Source of the DNA: Kribbella soli
Lineage (GTDB): Bacteria > Actinomycetota > Actinomycetes > Propionibacteriales > Kribbellaceae
Assembly: GCF_004331345.1 (NCBI RefSeq)
Contig: NZ_SJJZ01000001.1
Coordinates: forward strand, 1,674,001-1,738,000
Length of the DNA stretch: 64,000 nucleotides
Direction: 5' to 3'
In this document: positions 34,310 through 43,085 of the stretch, in pieces
How the letters are laid out: every line of letters starts with the position of its first letter
How positions within the stretch are numbered: the first letter of the stretch is position 1
Notes under the pieces: generated by a model
Database searches by the model: none
Told to the model about the DNA's origin: nothing
The model's input: the letters and a program-made list of their open reading frames with translations, nothing else
Position numbers and translations under genes: made by a program

Positions 34310-35035
34310 GTGCTTGCCCGTCAGCACCTTGAGCGCAGGTCAACCAGAATTCGCCTCGAAAGACGGTTGATCGGTGCCCAAGGTGGTCAGAGCCGACTCC
34401 GGCCGGCGGGACGGAAGGCTCTGCGCGGCGCCGGATCGCCCGAGCGCGGAACCACGCGCAGGGTGCACATCGGCGCCGACTTCATCGGCGCCAATGTGGT
34501 CGCAGGCCTGATGAATCTGGTCGGTCTGGGCACGCTGCTCGCACTGACGCTCTACTTGCAGGAACACCTCCACCACAGCGCGCTGCAGGCCGGGCTGGAA
34601 CTGATGCCGGTTCTTCTGCCGCTGGCGGTTCTGGGGCCTGTCTCCGGACGGGTCACGGCCCGGTTCGGCCCACGGCTTCCGATGTCGTTCGGCCTGGCGC
34701 TGGGCGCCATCGGGTCCTTCAGTCTGCTCGCCGTACAGCCCACCGGTCGGTACGCCGCGGTCGTCCCTGTCGAGGTCTGCCTCGGCATCGGCATGGGTTT
34801 CCTCACCGCAGCCGTGGTCAACGCCGCCGTCGCCGCCCTGCCTCCGGACCGCGCTGGTCTGGCCAGCGGCGTCAACAACACGGCACGGCAAGGCGTCGGC
34901 GCCGTCGGAGTGGCCCTCTACGGCACCGCTCTCAGCCACTCCACTCCCTTTACCGCCGGCCTCCACACCTTGGCCTGGTTGGGCGGCGCCCTGTGGGTGC
35001 TGGGCCTGGGAATCACCTGGCTCACCGTCGAGTAG
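34310..35035 (+). pseudogene. 5'-truncated DHA2-type MFS transporter
   Basis: Codes for about six membrane segments matching the last part (TM9-14) of a 14-TM EmrB/QacA-type exporter: LALTLYLQEHLHHSALQAGLELMP, GPVSGRVTARFGPRLPMSFGLALG and LPPDRAGLASGVNNTARQGVGAVGVALYG. The first eight segments are missing. The preceding 50 residues are basic and low-complexity, unlike the family. Most likely a decayed remnant, possibly of horizontal origin. Confidence 0.7.
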
Positions 35036-35044
35036 TACAACGGC

Positions 35045-35494
35045 CTAGCTGCCGTGCAGGAAGGGCAGCAGCCAGGCGAGCGTCTCCTCCGGGGCCTCCT
35101 CGGGCAGGAAATGGCCGGAGGCGACCGGGCCGCCGGTGACGTCGTCGGCCCAGTTGCGCCAGATGTCGATCGGGTCGCCATACCAGCGCCCGACCGAGCC
35201 GTCCTGCTCCCAGAGGACCAGCGTCGGACACCTGAGTTGTTTCATCGCCTCGACCTGGAGCCTTGCGAGTTCTCGCATCGACTGGTTGCCGGAGGAGGTG
35301 CTGTCACCGAACCCGTTGAGGTCGGTCGCGACGACGCTGAACTCCCGGGCAAGCACCGGCGCGATCCGGTGCCACATGACGTGCGATTCCGGGAAGCCGT
35401 GCAGGAGCAGGAGCGGTGGTCCGTCGCCACCGCGGCTGCCGTGAATGGCGGCGCCGGGTACCGGTACGTCGAACTCGTGGAAGGACTCGATCAC
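35045..35494 (-). pseudogene. Alpha/beta hydrolase with the nucleophile region deleted
   Basis: 149 aa. The first 75 residues match a haloacetate-dehalogenase/epoxide-hydrolase N-terminus ([38 protein letters not shown]). The sequence then jumps from [10 protein letters not shown] straight to the C-terminal part [29 protein letters not shown] and [20 protein letters not shown]. The roughly 130 residues that normally hold the nucleophile elbow and cap are absent, in frame. It cannot be catalytic in the usual way; probable pseudogene. Confidence 0.72.
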
Positions 35495-35524
35495 GAAGCA
35501 CGACGTACCCAGGCGGCCGAGTCG

Positions 35525-35638
35525 TCAGTCGGCCGGCCAGATGGTGCGGAAGATGGTGGAGCGCAGCCGGTAGAACCTGCGGCGCGCGGACTGGAGCAGC
35601 GCCGGCGACGGCCGGAGCCGTTCGGTCGGTAGACGCAT
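35525..35638 (-). CDS. 37-aa basic peptide downstream of the kinase gene
   Basis: ATG 35638 has GAGGAAG 9 nt upstream and starts 11 nt after the kinase stop, so it could be cotranscribed. Reads MRLPTERLRPSP, then ALLQSARRRFYRLRSTIF and RTIWPAD: strongly basic and amphipathic. No homologue known to me. The good RBS and linkage to the kinase make it worth listing despite its size. Confidence 0.45.
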   Translation of the reverse strand: MRLPTERLRPSPALLQSARRRFYRLRSTIFRTIWPAD

Positions 35639-35649
35639 GGGGGACTTCC

Positions 35650-37215
35650 TCAGTCGGAGTACTGCACCGAATCGGCGATCTCCGTGGCTCGGTAGACATC
35701 CGATCCGGGTACGACCACCTGTACGAGTAGCGAGCCGCCGTCCCCGTGATCGACGACTCGTTGGAGGAGCACGATATCGGCACCGAAGCAGTCGGCGGAC
35801 AACCGGTCGGTTACTGAGAGTTCACGAACCATGTGCGGCAGCGGAGTGCCTTCGGTGCCGCACTGCTTGCCGTCCGGGACCGCCAGCTTCGACTTCGACA
35901 CTCCGATGAACACGCCCGGCGTCTTCCCCGACCAGTCCGGATCACGGCTGACGCGGAACGCCGGAGCACTGCCGGTGCCACCAGGTGCGGTCCAGTCCGA
36001 CTGGGCCATCGACTGCGCCCAGGCCTCGGGCAGCGTCACCGAGAATTGGCCCTCTGAGACCTGGACCATCTTGCGGCCCGAGAGGTACCAGTGGCCGCCG
36101 TACCCGACGCCGCCGCCGACCACCAGCGCCAGCAGAGCCGCAACCACCCATCGCCCGCGCCGCCGCTTCCTGGGCGCCGCCGTCTCCACCGCGGCAGTCT
36201 CAGCCTCAGCGGCGTCGGTCTCGCTGGCGTCGGGCTCCACCGCGGCGCTCTCCACCGCGACGGTCTCAGCCTCCGCGGCCTCCGACGGCTCGGCCGGTTT
36301 CACGATCGTCGGCTGGTTCTCGTCGCTGAGCGCGGTCTTCGCGTCCAGGTCGTCGGACGCGACGATCACTGTCTCGCGGGTCGAGAGCGGGAAGTCGCGC
36401 GTGTTCTCGTCGAGCGCGCCCACGAGCTGCCGCGTGAACGACTGCACGTCCGGCCAGCGCTTCTCCCGGTCCGGGTCCAGCGCCCGGACGATCGCCGCGT
36501 CGACCTGACCCGGCAGCTCGAACCCGAGTGAGCTCGGCGGCGGCGCGACCTTGACCCGGCTCGCGGCGCCCAGCCCGTCGACCTGGTGCGGGGACCGCCC
36601 GGTCAGAGCGGCGTACGCGACCGCGCCCAGCGAGTACTGGTCGGCGCGCTGGTCCAGCCGCTCACCGAGCGCCTGCTCAGGAGCGACGTACGACGGGGTG
36701 CCGCCGGGCATCGTGATGCGGGAGACCTCGTCGAGGGACTTGCCCAGCCCGAGGTCGGACAGCACCGCCCGCTCGCCGTCGTCGGTGCTGCGGAACAGGA
36801 CGTTCGCCGGTTTCACGTCGCGGTGCAGCAGGCCGCGCCGGTGCAGCGCCTGCAGGCCGCGGCCGACCTGGACCACCACGTCGACGGCGTCGGCCAGCTC
36901 CAGCGGCGCCTTCTTCAGGCGGTCGGCGAGCGTGCCGCGGTCGGCGTACGTGAGCACGAGGAACGGCCGGCCGTCCTCGAGTTCGCCGACGTCGTGCACC
37001 TGGACGACGTGCTCGGACTCGACGCGGCGCAGGAACCGGCCCTCCTCGAGGAACCGATGCCGGACCGAGTCGTCGTGCCCCCAGTTGTCGGCAAGCACCT
37101 TGATCGCCACCTCGGCGTCGAGCTGCTCGTCATGAGCGAGCCACACCGTGGCGAAACCACCCGAGCCCAGGCGTCGGCGCACGACGTATCGACCGAGTCT
37201 GGTTGGGACCCCCAT
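35650..37215 (-). CDS. Membrane Ser/Thr protein kinase with a PsbP-like ectodomain
   Basis: 521 aa from ATG 37215 (an ATG at 37224 is also in frame). Hanks kinase domain, residues 1-260: LGSGGFATVWLAHDEQ, VAIKVL, HRDVKPANVLF, DLGLGK (DLG rather than DFG) and GGTPSYVAPEQ. An acidic Ala/Glu-rich linker follows, then one membrane segment near 355-378. The extracellular domain of about 135 residues begins VQVSEGQFSVTLPEAWAQ and resembles the secreted proteins at 32.6-34.2 kb. CATAAT lies exactly 7 nt before ATG 37215, fitting leaderless transcription. Divergent from an ECF sigma gene. Confidence 0.9.
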   Translation of the reverse strand: MGVPTRLGRYVVRRRLGSGGFATVWLAHDEQLDAEVAIKVLADNWGHDDSVRHRFLEEGRFLRRVESEHVVQVHDVGELEDGRPFLVLTYADRGTLADRLKKAPLELADAVDVVVQVGRGLQALHRRGLLHRDVKPANVLFRSTDDGERAVLSDLGLGKSLDEVSRITMPGGTPSYVAPEQALGERLDQRADQYSLGAVAYAALTGRSPHQVDGLGAASRVKVAPPPSSLGFELPGQVDAAIVRALDPDREKRWPDVQSFTRQLVGALDENTRDFPLSTRETVIVASDDLDAKTALSDENQPTIVKPAEPSEAAEAETVAVESAAVEPDASETDAAEAETAAVETAAPRKRRRGRWVVAALLALVVGGGVGYGGHWYLSGRKMVQVSEGQFSVTLPEAWAQSMAQSDWTAPGGTGSAPAFRVSRDPDWSGKTPGVFIGVSKSKLAVPDGKQCGTEGTPLPHMVRELSVTDRLSADCFGADIVLLQRVVDHGDGGSLLVQVVVPGSDVYRATEIADSVQYSD

Positions 37216-37277
37216 ACAGGGCATTATGGGTCATTGGAGTGTCCTTCACCGGGGACCGATCACGAGCAAAGGCGCAG
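37216..37277. promoter_or_regulatory. Shared kinase/sigma promoter region
   Basis: The 62-bp gap between the kinase and the sigma gene holds CATAAT on the minus strand (37223-37228), 7 nt before the kinase ATG. The overlapping CATTATG could serve as a -10 in the other direction. Room for only one regulator-binding zone, so the two genes are probably co-controlled. Confidence 0.5.
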
Positions 37278-37838
37278 ATGAGCGAGAGCACCAGTCCGAC
37301 CGACGACCTCGCCACCCTCGCGGAGCAGGCGCAGGCGGGCGACAAGAACGCGATGGACGACCTGCTGCGGCAGGTGTATCCGCGCGTCCTGCGGATCTGC
37401 CGCAGCGTCCTGCCGTACTCCGCCGACGCTGAGGACGCCGCTCAGGAGGCACTGCTCAACATCGCCACCAAGATCAACTCGTTCTCCGGTCGTAGCAGCT
37501 TCTCCACCTGGGTCCACTCCGTCGCGGCGAACTCCGCGCGCTCGACGTACCGCAAGCTGAAGCGCACCGCCCAGGCCGCGCATAACCCCGAGCAGATGGA
37601 GAGGCCGGACCCGCGCACCACGAGCGTGATCGCGGGCACCCGCCTGGATCTCCTGGAGGCCCTGGAAACGCTGGAGCGGGACCGCCCGCAGATGGTCACT
37701 CCGCTGGTGCTGCGCGACGTCTACGGCCTGTCCTACGAGGAGATCGCCGCCGTGGTCGGCGCCCCGCTGGGCACCGTCAAGTCCCGGATCCACGACGCCC
37801 GCGAGGTCGTCCGCCCGCTGCTGCGCCCCAAAGACTGA
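37278..37838 (+). CDS. ECF-type RNA polymerase sigma factor paired with a Ser/Thr kinase
   Basis: 186 aa from ATG 37278. Sigma region 2 reads YPRVLRICRSVLPYSADAEDAAQEALLNIATKINSFSGRSSFSTWVHSVAANSARSTYRKLKR; region 4 is LVLRDVYGLSYEEIAAVVGAPLGTVKSRIHDAREVVRPLL. No anti-sigma gene is adjacent; instead a transmembrane Ser/Thr kinase is divergent 62 bp away. Known ECF groups are controlled by such kinases through phosphorylation of the sigma factor, and this layout fits that model. Confidence 0.9.
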   Translation: MSESTSPTDDLATLAEQAQAGDKNAMDDLLRQVYPRVLRICRSVLPYSADAEDAAQEALLNIATKINSFSGRSSFSTWVHSVAANSARSTYRKLKRTAQAAHNPEQMERPDPRTTSVIAGTRLDLLEALETLERDRPQMVTPLVLRDVYGLSYEEIAAVVGAPLGTVKSRIHDAREVVRPLLRPKD

Positions 37839-37864
37839 CCTGACACCGGCATACCCTCGCGGTT

Positions 37865-39094
37865 ATGACCGCCCGGGGGTTGCTGCACAACGGTGACTAC
37901 CTGAAGCTGCTCACCGGTCAGACGATCAGCTCGATCGGCTCCTCGATGAGCTCGTTCGTGTTCACGCTGCTCGGCCTGGCGATCACCGGTTCCCCGGTGC
38001 AGGCAGGTCTCGTCGGTACGTCGGCCGCGCTCGGCGGGATCCTGGCGGCGTTGCCGGGCGGCGCGCTGGCGGACCGGTGGAGCCGACGCAAGATCCTGAT
38101 CGGGTACAGCCTGCTCGGCAGCGTCCTGTTCGGCTCGGTGGCCGTCGTGGGCTGGCTCGGCCACCTGACCCTCCCGCACCTCATGGTCGTCGGCCTGGTC
38201 AACGGCGCGGGCTACGGCTTGTTCATGCCCGCCGAGACCGGCGCGCTCCGGCAGATCGTCCCGCCGGAGGACCTCGGCACCGCGCTCGCCGCCGCCCACG
38301 GCCGGCAGAACCTGGCGCAGTTGGCAGGAGCGCCCCTCGGCGGCCTGCTCTACTCGATCGGCCGGGCGATCCCGATCGCGGTGGACGCGGTCTCGTACCT
38401 GGTGATGGCGATCATGCTCACCACCATCCGGCACCCACTGCCCGCCACGAAGCCCGAAGGCGGCGCGCACGAGCCGATGCTGAAGGCGATCCGTACCGGG
38501 TTGACCTGGCTGTTCCGCCAGCGCGACCTGCGGACGATCGCGATCGTCGCGACGCTGCTGAACTTCGCGGCGAACGGGACGATCCTGGTGCTGATCCTGA
38601 GCATGCAGCAGCGCGGCGTACCGGCCTCCGTGATCGGCCTGCTGGAGACGGCGATGGGGGTCGGCGGCCTGATGGGCGCGTTCGCGGCGCCCAAGCTGCT
38701 GGGCAGGTTCACCACCGGCCGGATCACGATCGTCGGCGCCTGGATCATCACGGTCACGTTCGCGGGTACAGCGGCGAGCACGCGACCCGTCGTACTGATC
38801 CTGCTTCCGGCACTGGCGATCTTCCTGCTGCCCGCACTGAACTCCGGCCTGTTCGGCTATCAGATGCTGATCACGCCGGACCACCTGCAGGGGCGGGCGC
38901 AGAGTGCGTTCATGTTCCTGTCCAACGGCGCGGCCCCGCTGGCCCCGTTCCTCGGTGGCCTGTTCCTGGAAACGCTCGGCGCGCGGGGCGCTCTGCTGAT
39001 CTTCGGCGGGCTGCTCGCGATCGGCTCCGTACTGCTCACGATCAGTCGGCCGATCCGCTCGATCCCGTTGCTCTCCGAGGTCGAGGCGGCCTGA
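37865..39094 (+). CDS. MFS transporter
   Basis: 409 aa, about 12 membrane segments. Motif A-like GGALADRWSRRKILIGYSLLGS after TM2, and GAPLGGLLYSIGRAIPIAVDAVSYLV in the middle. Resembles the macrolide-efflux/enterobactin-exporter branch (MFS_3). It is 26 bp after the sigma gene on the same strand, so cotranscription is possible. Substrate unknown. Confidence 0.87.
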   Translation: MTARGLLHNGDYLKLLTGQTISSIGSSMSSFVFTLLGLAITGSPVQAGLVGTSAALGGILAALPGGALADRWSRRKILIGYSLLGSVLFGSVAVVGWLGHLTLPHLMVVGLVNGAGYGLFMPAETGALRQIVPPEDLGTALAAAHGRQNLAQLAGAPLGGLLYSIGRAIPIAVDAVSYLVMAIMLTTIRHPLPATKPEGGAHEPMLKAIRTGLTWLFRQRDLRTIAIVATLLNFAANGTILVLILSMQQRGVPASVIGLLETAMGVGGLMGAFAAPKLLGRFTTGRITIVGAWIITVTFAGTAASTRPVVLILLPALAIFLLPALNSGLFGYQMLITPDHLQGRAQSAFMFLSNGAAPLAPFLGGLFLETLGARGALLIFGGLLAIGSVLLTISRPIRSIPLLSEVEAA

Positions 39095-39139
39095 TTCGGG
39101 GTCTCCCGTTCCGGGCCTGGGTGTGCTCAGATGGGGACC

Positions 39140-40144
39140 ATGAAGAAGCTCATCAACGACCCGGCCGATGTTGTGAGTGAAGCGCTGCAGGGGATGGCGG
39201 CGGCGCACCCGGACCGGCTCCGGGTGGACCTGGAGAACCGGATCGTCTACCGCAAGGACGCGCCGAGACCCGGCAAGGTCGGGCTGATCTCCGGCGGCGG
39301 GTCGGGGCACGAGCCGATGCACGGCGGGTTCGTCGGGCTCGGGATGCTGGACGCGGCCTGCGCCGGTGAGGTGTTCACCTCCCCGGTGCCGGACCAGATG
39401 ATGGCCGCGACCAAGGCGGTCGACGCGGGCGCCGGCGTACTGCACATCGTGAAGAACTACACCGGCGACGTGATGAACTTCGAGATGGCCGCCGAACTGG
39501 CCGCCGCCGACGCCGGCACCGAGGTGCTGTCGGTGGTGACGAACGACGACGTCGCCGTGCAGGACAGCCTCTACACGGCCGGTCGCCGAGGCGTCGGCGT
39601 GACCGTGCTGCTGGAGAAGATCGTCGGTGCGGCCGCCGAGGAGGGCCGCCCGCTGCAGGAGGTCGCGGACCTCGCGAAGCGCGTCAACGACAACGGCCGC
39701 AGCATGGGTATGGCGCTGACGTCGTGCACCGTCCCGGCCGCCGGCAAACCGACGTTCGAACTGGCCGAGAACGAGATGGAGGTCGGCATCGGCATCCACG
39801 GCGAGCCCGGCCGGCAGCGGCTGCCGCTGGCTCCGGCGCGCGACGTCGCCGCGATGCTCGTCGACCCGGTGGTCTCGGATCTTCCTTACCAGCAAGGCGA
39901 TTCGGTGATCGCGTTCGTCAACGGCATGGGCGGTACGCCGCTGCTCGAGCTGTACCTGATGTACAACGAGGTCGCCCAGCTCCTCGACCGCGCGGGCATC
40001 ACGGTTGCCCGCTCGCTGGTCGGCAACTACATCACCTCGCTGGAGATGGCCGGCTGCTCGGTCACGCTCCTGAAGGTGGACGACGACCTGGTACGTCTCT
40101 GGGACGCCCCGGTGAACACCCCCGGCCTACGCTGGGGCGCGTGA
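39140..40144 (+). CDS. dhaK: Dihydroxyacetone kinase, substrate-binding subunit DhaK
   Basis: 334 aa from ATG 39140 (an ATG three codons earlier is possible). N-terminus [46 protein letters not shown], and [10 protein letters not shown], whose histidine forms the covalent hemiaminal with dihydroxyacetone. PTS-dependent type. Its stop overlaps the dhaL start region, and the multi-domain phosphoryl donor DhaM follows. Confidence 0.95.
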   Translation: MKKLINDPADVVSEALQGMAAAHPDRLRVDLENRIVYRKDAPRPGKVGLISGGGSGHEPMHGGFVGLGMLDAACAGEVFTSPVPDQMMAATKAVDAGAGVLHIVKNYTGDVMNFEMAAELAAADAGTEVLSVVTNDDVAVQDSLYTAGRRGVGVTVLLEKIVGAAAEEGRPLQEVADLAKRVNDNGRSMGMALTSCTVPAAGKPTFELAENEMEVGIGIHGEPGRQRLPLAPARDVAAMLVDPVVSDLPYQQGDSVIAFVNGMGGTPLLELYLMYNEVAQLLDRAGITVARSLVGNYITSLEMAGCSVTLLKVDDDLVRLWDAPVNTPGLRWGA

Positions 40145-40146
40145 GC

Positions 40147-40767
40147 ATGGGAGTCGATTCATTCGTCAGCTGGTTGCGTGATGTCGCTGTTTCGCTGCAC
40201 GACAACGCGGCGTACCTGACCGAACTGGACTCGGCCATCGGGGATGCCGATCACGGCGCGAACATGGATCGCGGGTTCCAGGCGGTGGTCGGGGTGCTGG
40301 ACGAGACGTCGTTCGACAGCGCCGACGAGCTGCTGAAGAAGGCCGGGATGACGTTGGTCAGCAAGGTCGGCGGGGCGAGCGGGCCGCTGTACGGGACGTT
40401 CTTCCTGCGGTTCGGGACCGCGCTCGCCGGGGCCGACCTGACGCCGGAGACGATCGGGAAGGGACTGCACGCCGGGGTCGAAGGGGTCCTTGCCCGCGGC
40501 AAGGCGGAGCTCGGCGACAAGACCATGTACGACGCCTGGGCGCCGGCACTGGAGGCGTACGACGCCGCGGTGGCGGGCGGATCAGACCTCGGTACGGCGC
40601 TCACTGCTGCCGCCGAGGCCGCGGCGAAGGGCCGGGACGCGACGATCCCGCTGGTCGCACGGAAGGGCCGCGCGAGCTACCTGGGTGAACGCAGCGCCGG
40701 CCATCAGGATCCCGGCGCGACGAGTACGACGCTGATCTTGGAGTCCGCTGCCCGAACGCTGCCATGA
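40147..40767 (+). CDS. dhaL: Dihydroxyacetone kinase, ADP-binding subunit DhaL
   Basis: 206 aa from ATG 40147; a GTG at 40141 overlapping the dhaK stop is an alternative. The Mg-ADP site is visible as LDSAIGDADHGANMDRGF, with SKVGGASGPLYGTFFLRFG and RKGRASYLGERSAGHQDPGA. In PTS-type kinases ADP stays bound and is rephosphorylated by DhaM. Its stop overlaps the dhaM start by 4 bp. Confidence 0.95.
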   Translation: MGVDSFVSWLRDVAVSLHDNAAYLTELDSAIGDADHGANMDRGFQAVVGVLDETSFDSADELLKKAGMTLVSKVGGASGPLYGTFFLRFGTALAGADLTPETIGKGLHAGVEGVLARGKAELGDKTMYDAWAPALEAYDAAVAGGSDLGTALTAAAEAAAKGRDATIPLVARKGRASYLGERSAGHQDPGATSTTLILESAARTLP

Positions 40768-43085
40768 TCGGGATCGTGGTGGTGTCGCACAGCCGCGCGC
40801 TGGCTGATGCGGCGGTCGGGCTCGCCGCGGAGATGGTTGCCGAGGACAAGCGCCCGGTGATCGCGGTCGCCGCGGGGCTGGACGCGACGACGTTCGGGAC
40901 CGACGCGATGGCGGTCTCGGAAGCTCTTGGTGCCGCCGACAGTCCGGATGGCGTGCTGGTGCTGCTCGATCTGGGCAGCGCGGTGCTGAGCGCCGAGATG
41001 GCGCTGGAGTTCGTCGATCCCGAGCTGGCCGCCCGGGTGCGGCTGACAAGTGCGCCGCTGGTGGAGGGCCTGGTGGCTGCGGTTGTCACCGCGTCGACCG
41101 ATGCGTCCTTGGATGCGGTTGCTGCGGAGGCCGAGCGAGGGCTGGCCGGTAAGCAGGATCACCTCGGCGTCGCCACCACCGAGACTGCTCCGGTTGTTGA
41201 GGCCGATCGCACCGTCGAGCTGGTTGTCGGCAACGAGCACGGCCTGCATGCCCGGCCGGCGGCGCGGTTGGTGGGGCTGGTCAACGGCTTCGACGCGGTC
41301 GTGGCGCTCACCGACCTGGACACCGGCAAGGGGCCTGTCGACGCGGGCAGCTTGAGCATGGTGGCGACGCTGAACGCCCAGCAGGGCCACCGATTGCGGG
41401 TGGGTGCGAGCGGCCAGCAGGCGGCCGAGGCGCTGGCGGCAGTCGAGGAACTGGCGAAACAGAACTTCGGCGACGGCTTCCCGGAGCTCGCTCCGGCGGG
41501 GTCGCAGCCGATTGGCTCAGCTCCTGGTGGGTCCGGGCTGGACGTGGCGATCGGGCCGGCCGTCCTCGCGGGGGCTCAGATCGAACTCGGTGATTATGTT
41601 GCCGGGGACAACGAGCTTGGCCGGCTGGACGACGCGCTCGCGACCGCGGGTGACCAGCTCCGTGAACTGCGGGACCTGCACGGCGACATCTTCGCGGCAC
41701 ATCTCGCCTTGCTGGGCGATCGCAAGGTGCTCGACGACGTACGAGGTTCGATCGCGGCAGGCGCATCGGCGCCGGCTGCGTGGCAGCAGGTGTACGGCGC
41801 GCTGGCGACTGCGTTCGAAGGGCTCGACGACGAGTACCAGCGCGAGCGAGCGCAGGACGTCCGCGCCGTACGCGATCGGGTACTGCGATTGCTCGTCGGA
41901 GTGACCGAAAAGGCGCCGACGGAGGGCATCCTCGTCGTACCGGAGCTGGATGCGGCGACTGCTGCCACTCTCGACGCGACGCGGATCGCGGGGATCGCCG
42001 TGCGGGCGGCGGGGACGACCGGGCACGGGGTGATCGTGGCTCGGTCGCGAGGGATTCCGTTGATCACCGGGATCGGGAACGTCGAGGTGCCGCCGGGTGC
42101 AGTCGTTTCCTTCGACGCCCGGACCGGCTCGTTCGAGGTCGCGCCCGACGAGGACCGGGTCCGCGCGACGATCACGGAGCGCGAGGGCGAGCGTTCGATC
42201 GCGATCGAGGACGCGGACCGGCCCGCCACCACCCGCGACGGTCGGACGATCGATGTGCTCGTGAACGTGGGCGTGATCCAGGATGCCGTCGACGCGCGCG
42301 GAGCGGACGGGTCCGGGCTGGTGCGCACCGAGGTGCTCTTCGGGGATCGCCGTACGGCGCCGACCGTCGATGAGCAGGTCGACGCGTTCCGCGCCATCGC
42401 ACAGGCCCTCGGCGGCAAGCCGATCACGATCCGGACCTGGGACATCGGCGGCGACAAGCCGCTCCCGTTCCTCCCGCAGGACCGCGAGGCGAACCCGTTC
42501 CTCGGCGAACGCGGCCTCCGGGTCTTCCGCCGCCGCCCCGAACTGCTCCGCGATCAGCTCGAAGCGGTCCGGCGTACGGCGGCCGAGACGCCGGTGCACG
42601 TGATGTTCCCGATGGTGACGACCGCCGACGAGGTCGCGTGGGCGTTGCAGGAACTCGGCCCGCGGGACGGTCTCGAGGTCGGCATCATGGTCGAGGTCCC
42701 CGCAGCGGCGCTGCGCGTCGGCAGTCTCGCGACGGAGCTCGACTTCGTCAGCATCGGCACCAACGACCTCACGCAGTACACGACCGCTGCCGACCGGACC
42801 AACGCCGCCGTCGCACCGCTCGCCGACGGTCTCGATCCCGCCGTACTCCAGCTGATCGACCATGTCGTCCGCAACGCCGGTGTCCGCGTCGCGGTCTGCG
42901 GCGATCTGGCTAGCGACCCACAGGCCGCCGTACTGCTTGCTGCCCTCGGTGTCACCGAACTGAGCGCTGTCGGACCACAGGTGCCGTTGGTGAAGGCCCA
43001 GCTACGGCAGGCCGACCTGGGACGGGTCGACACTGCCGCTGTGCTGGCGGCTCGCGACGCGGCTCAGGTGCGCGGGCTGCTGTAG
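40764..43085 (+). CDS. dhaM: DhaM-HPr-Enzyme I fusion, complete phosphoryl relay
   Basis: 773 aa. Residues 1-130 are EIIA-DhaM (VVVSHSRALADA, His9). About 150-235 is HPr (NEHGLHARPAARLV, active histidine near 162). About 255-773 is a full Enzyme I: TGHGVIVARSRGIP near 420 with the phospho-histidine, and a PEP-binding barrel with SIGTNDLTQYTTAADR and VAVCGDLASDP, whose cysteine near 711 is the catalytic acid. E. coli DhaM has only part of Enzyme I; here one protein can take phosphate from PEP and pass it to DhaL. Confidence 0.93.
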   Translation: MIGIVVVSHSRALADAAVGLAAEMVAEDKRPVIAVAAGLDATTFGTDAMAVSEALGAADSPDGVLVLLDLGSAVLSAEMALEFVDPELAARVRLTSAPLVEGLVAAVVTASTDASLDAVAAEAERGLAGKQDHLGVATTETAPVVEADRTVELVVGNEHGLHARPAARLVGLVNGFDAVVALTDLDTGKGPVDAGSLSMVATLNAQQGHRLRVGASGQQAAEALAAVEELAKQNFGDGFPELAPAGSQPIGSAPGGSGLDVAIGPAVLAGAQIELGDYVAGDNELGRLDDALATAGDQLRELRDLHGDIFAAHLALLGDRKVLDDVRGSIAAGASAPAAWQQVYGALATAFEGLDDEYQRERAQDVRAVRDRVLRLLVGVTEKAPTEGILVVPELDAATAATLDATRIAGIAVRAAGTTGHGVIVARSRGIPLITGIGNVEVPPGAVVSFDARTGSFEVAPDEDRVRATITEREGERSIAIEDADRPATTRDGRTIDVLVNVGVIQDAVDARGADGSGLVRTEVLFGDRRTAPTVDEQVDAFRAIAQALGGKPITIRTWDIGGDKPLPFLPQDREANPFLGERGLRVFRRRPELLRDQLEAVRRTAAETPVHVMFPMVTTADEVAWALQELGPRDGLEVGIMVEVPAAALRVGSLATELDFVSIGTNDLTQYTTAADRTNAAVAPLADGLDPAVLQLIDHVVRNAGVRVAVCGDLASDPQAAVLLAALGVTELSAVGPQVPLVKAQLRQADLGRVDTAAVLAARDAAQVRGLL

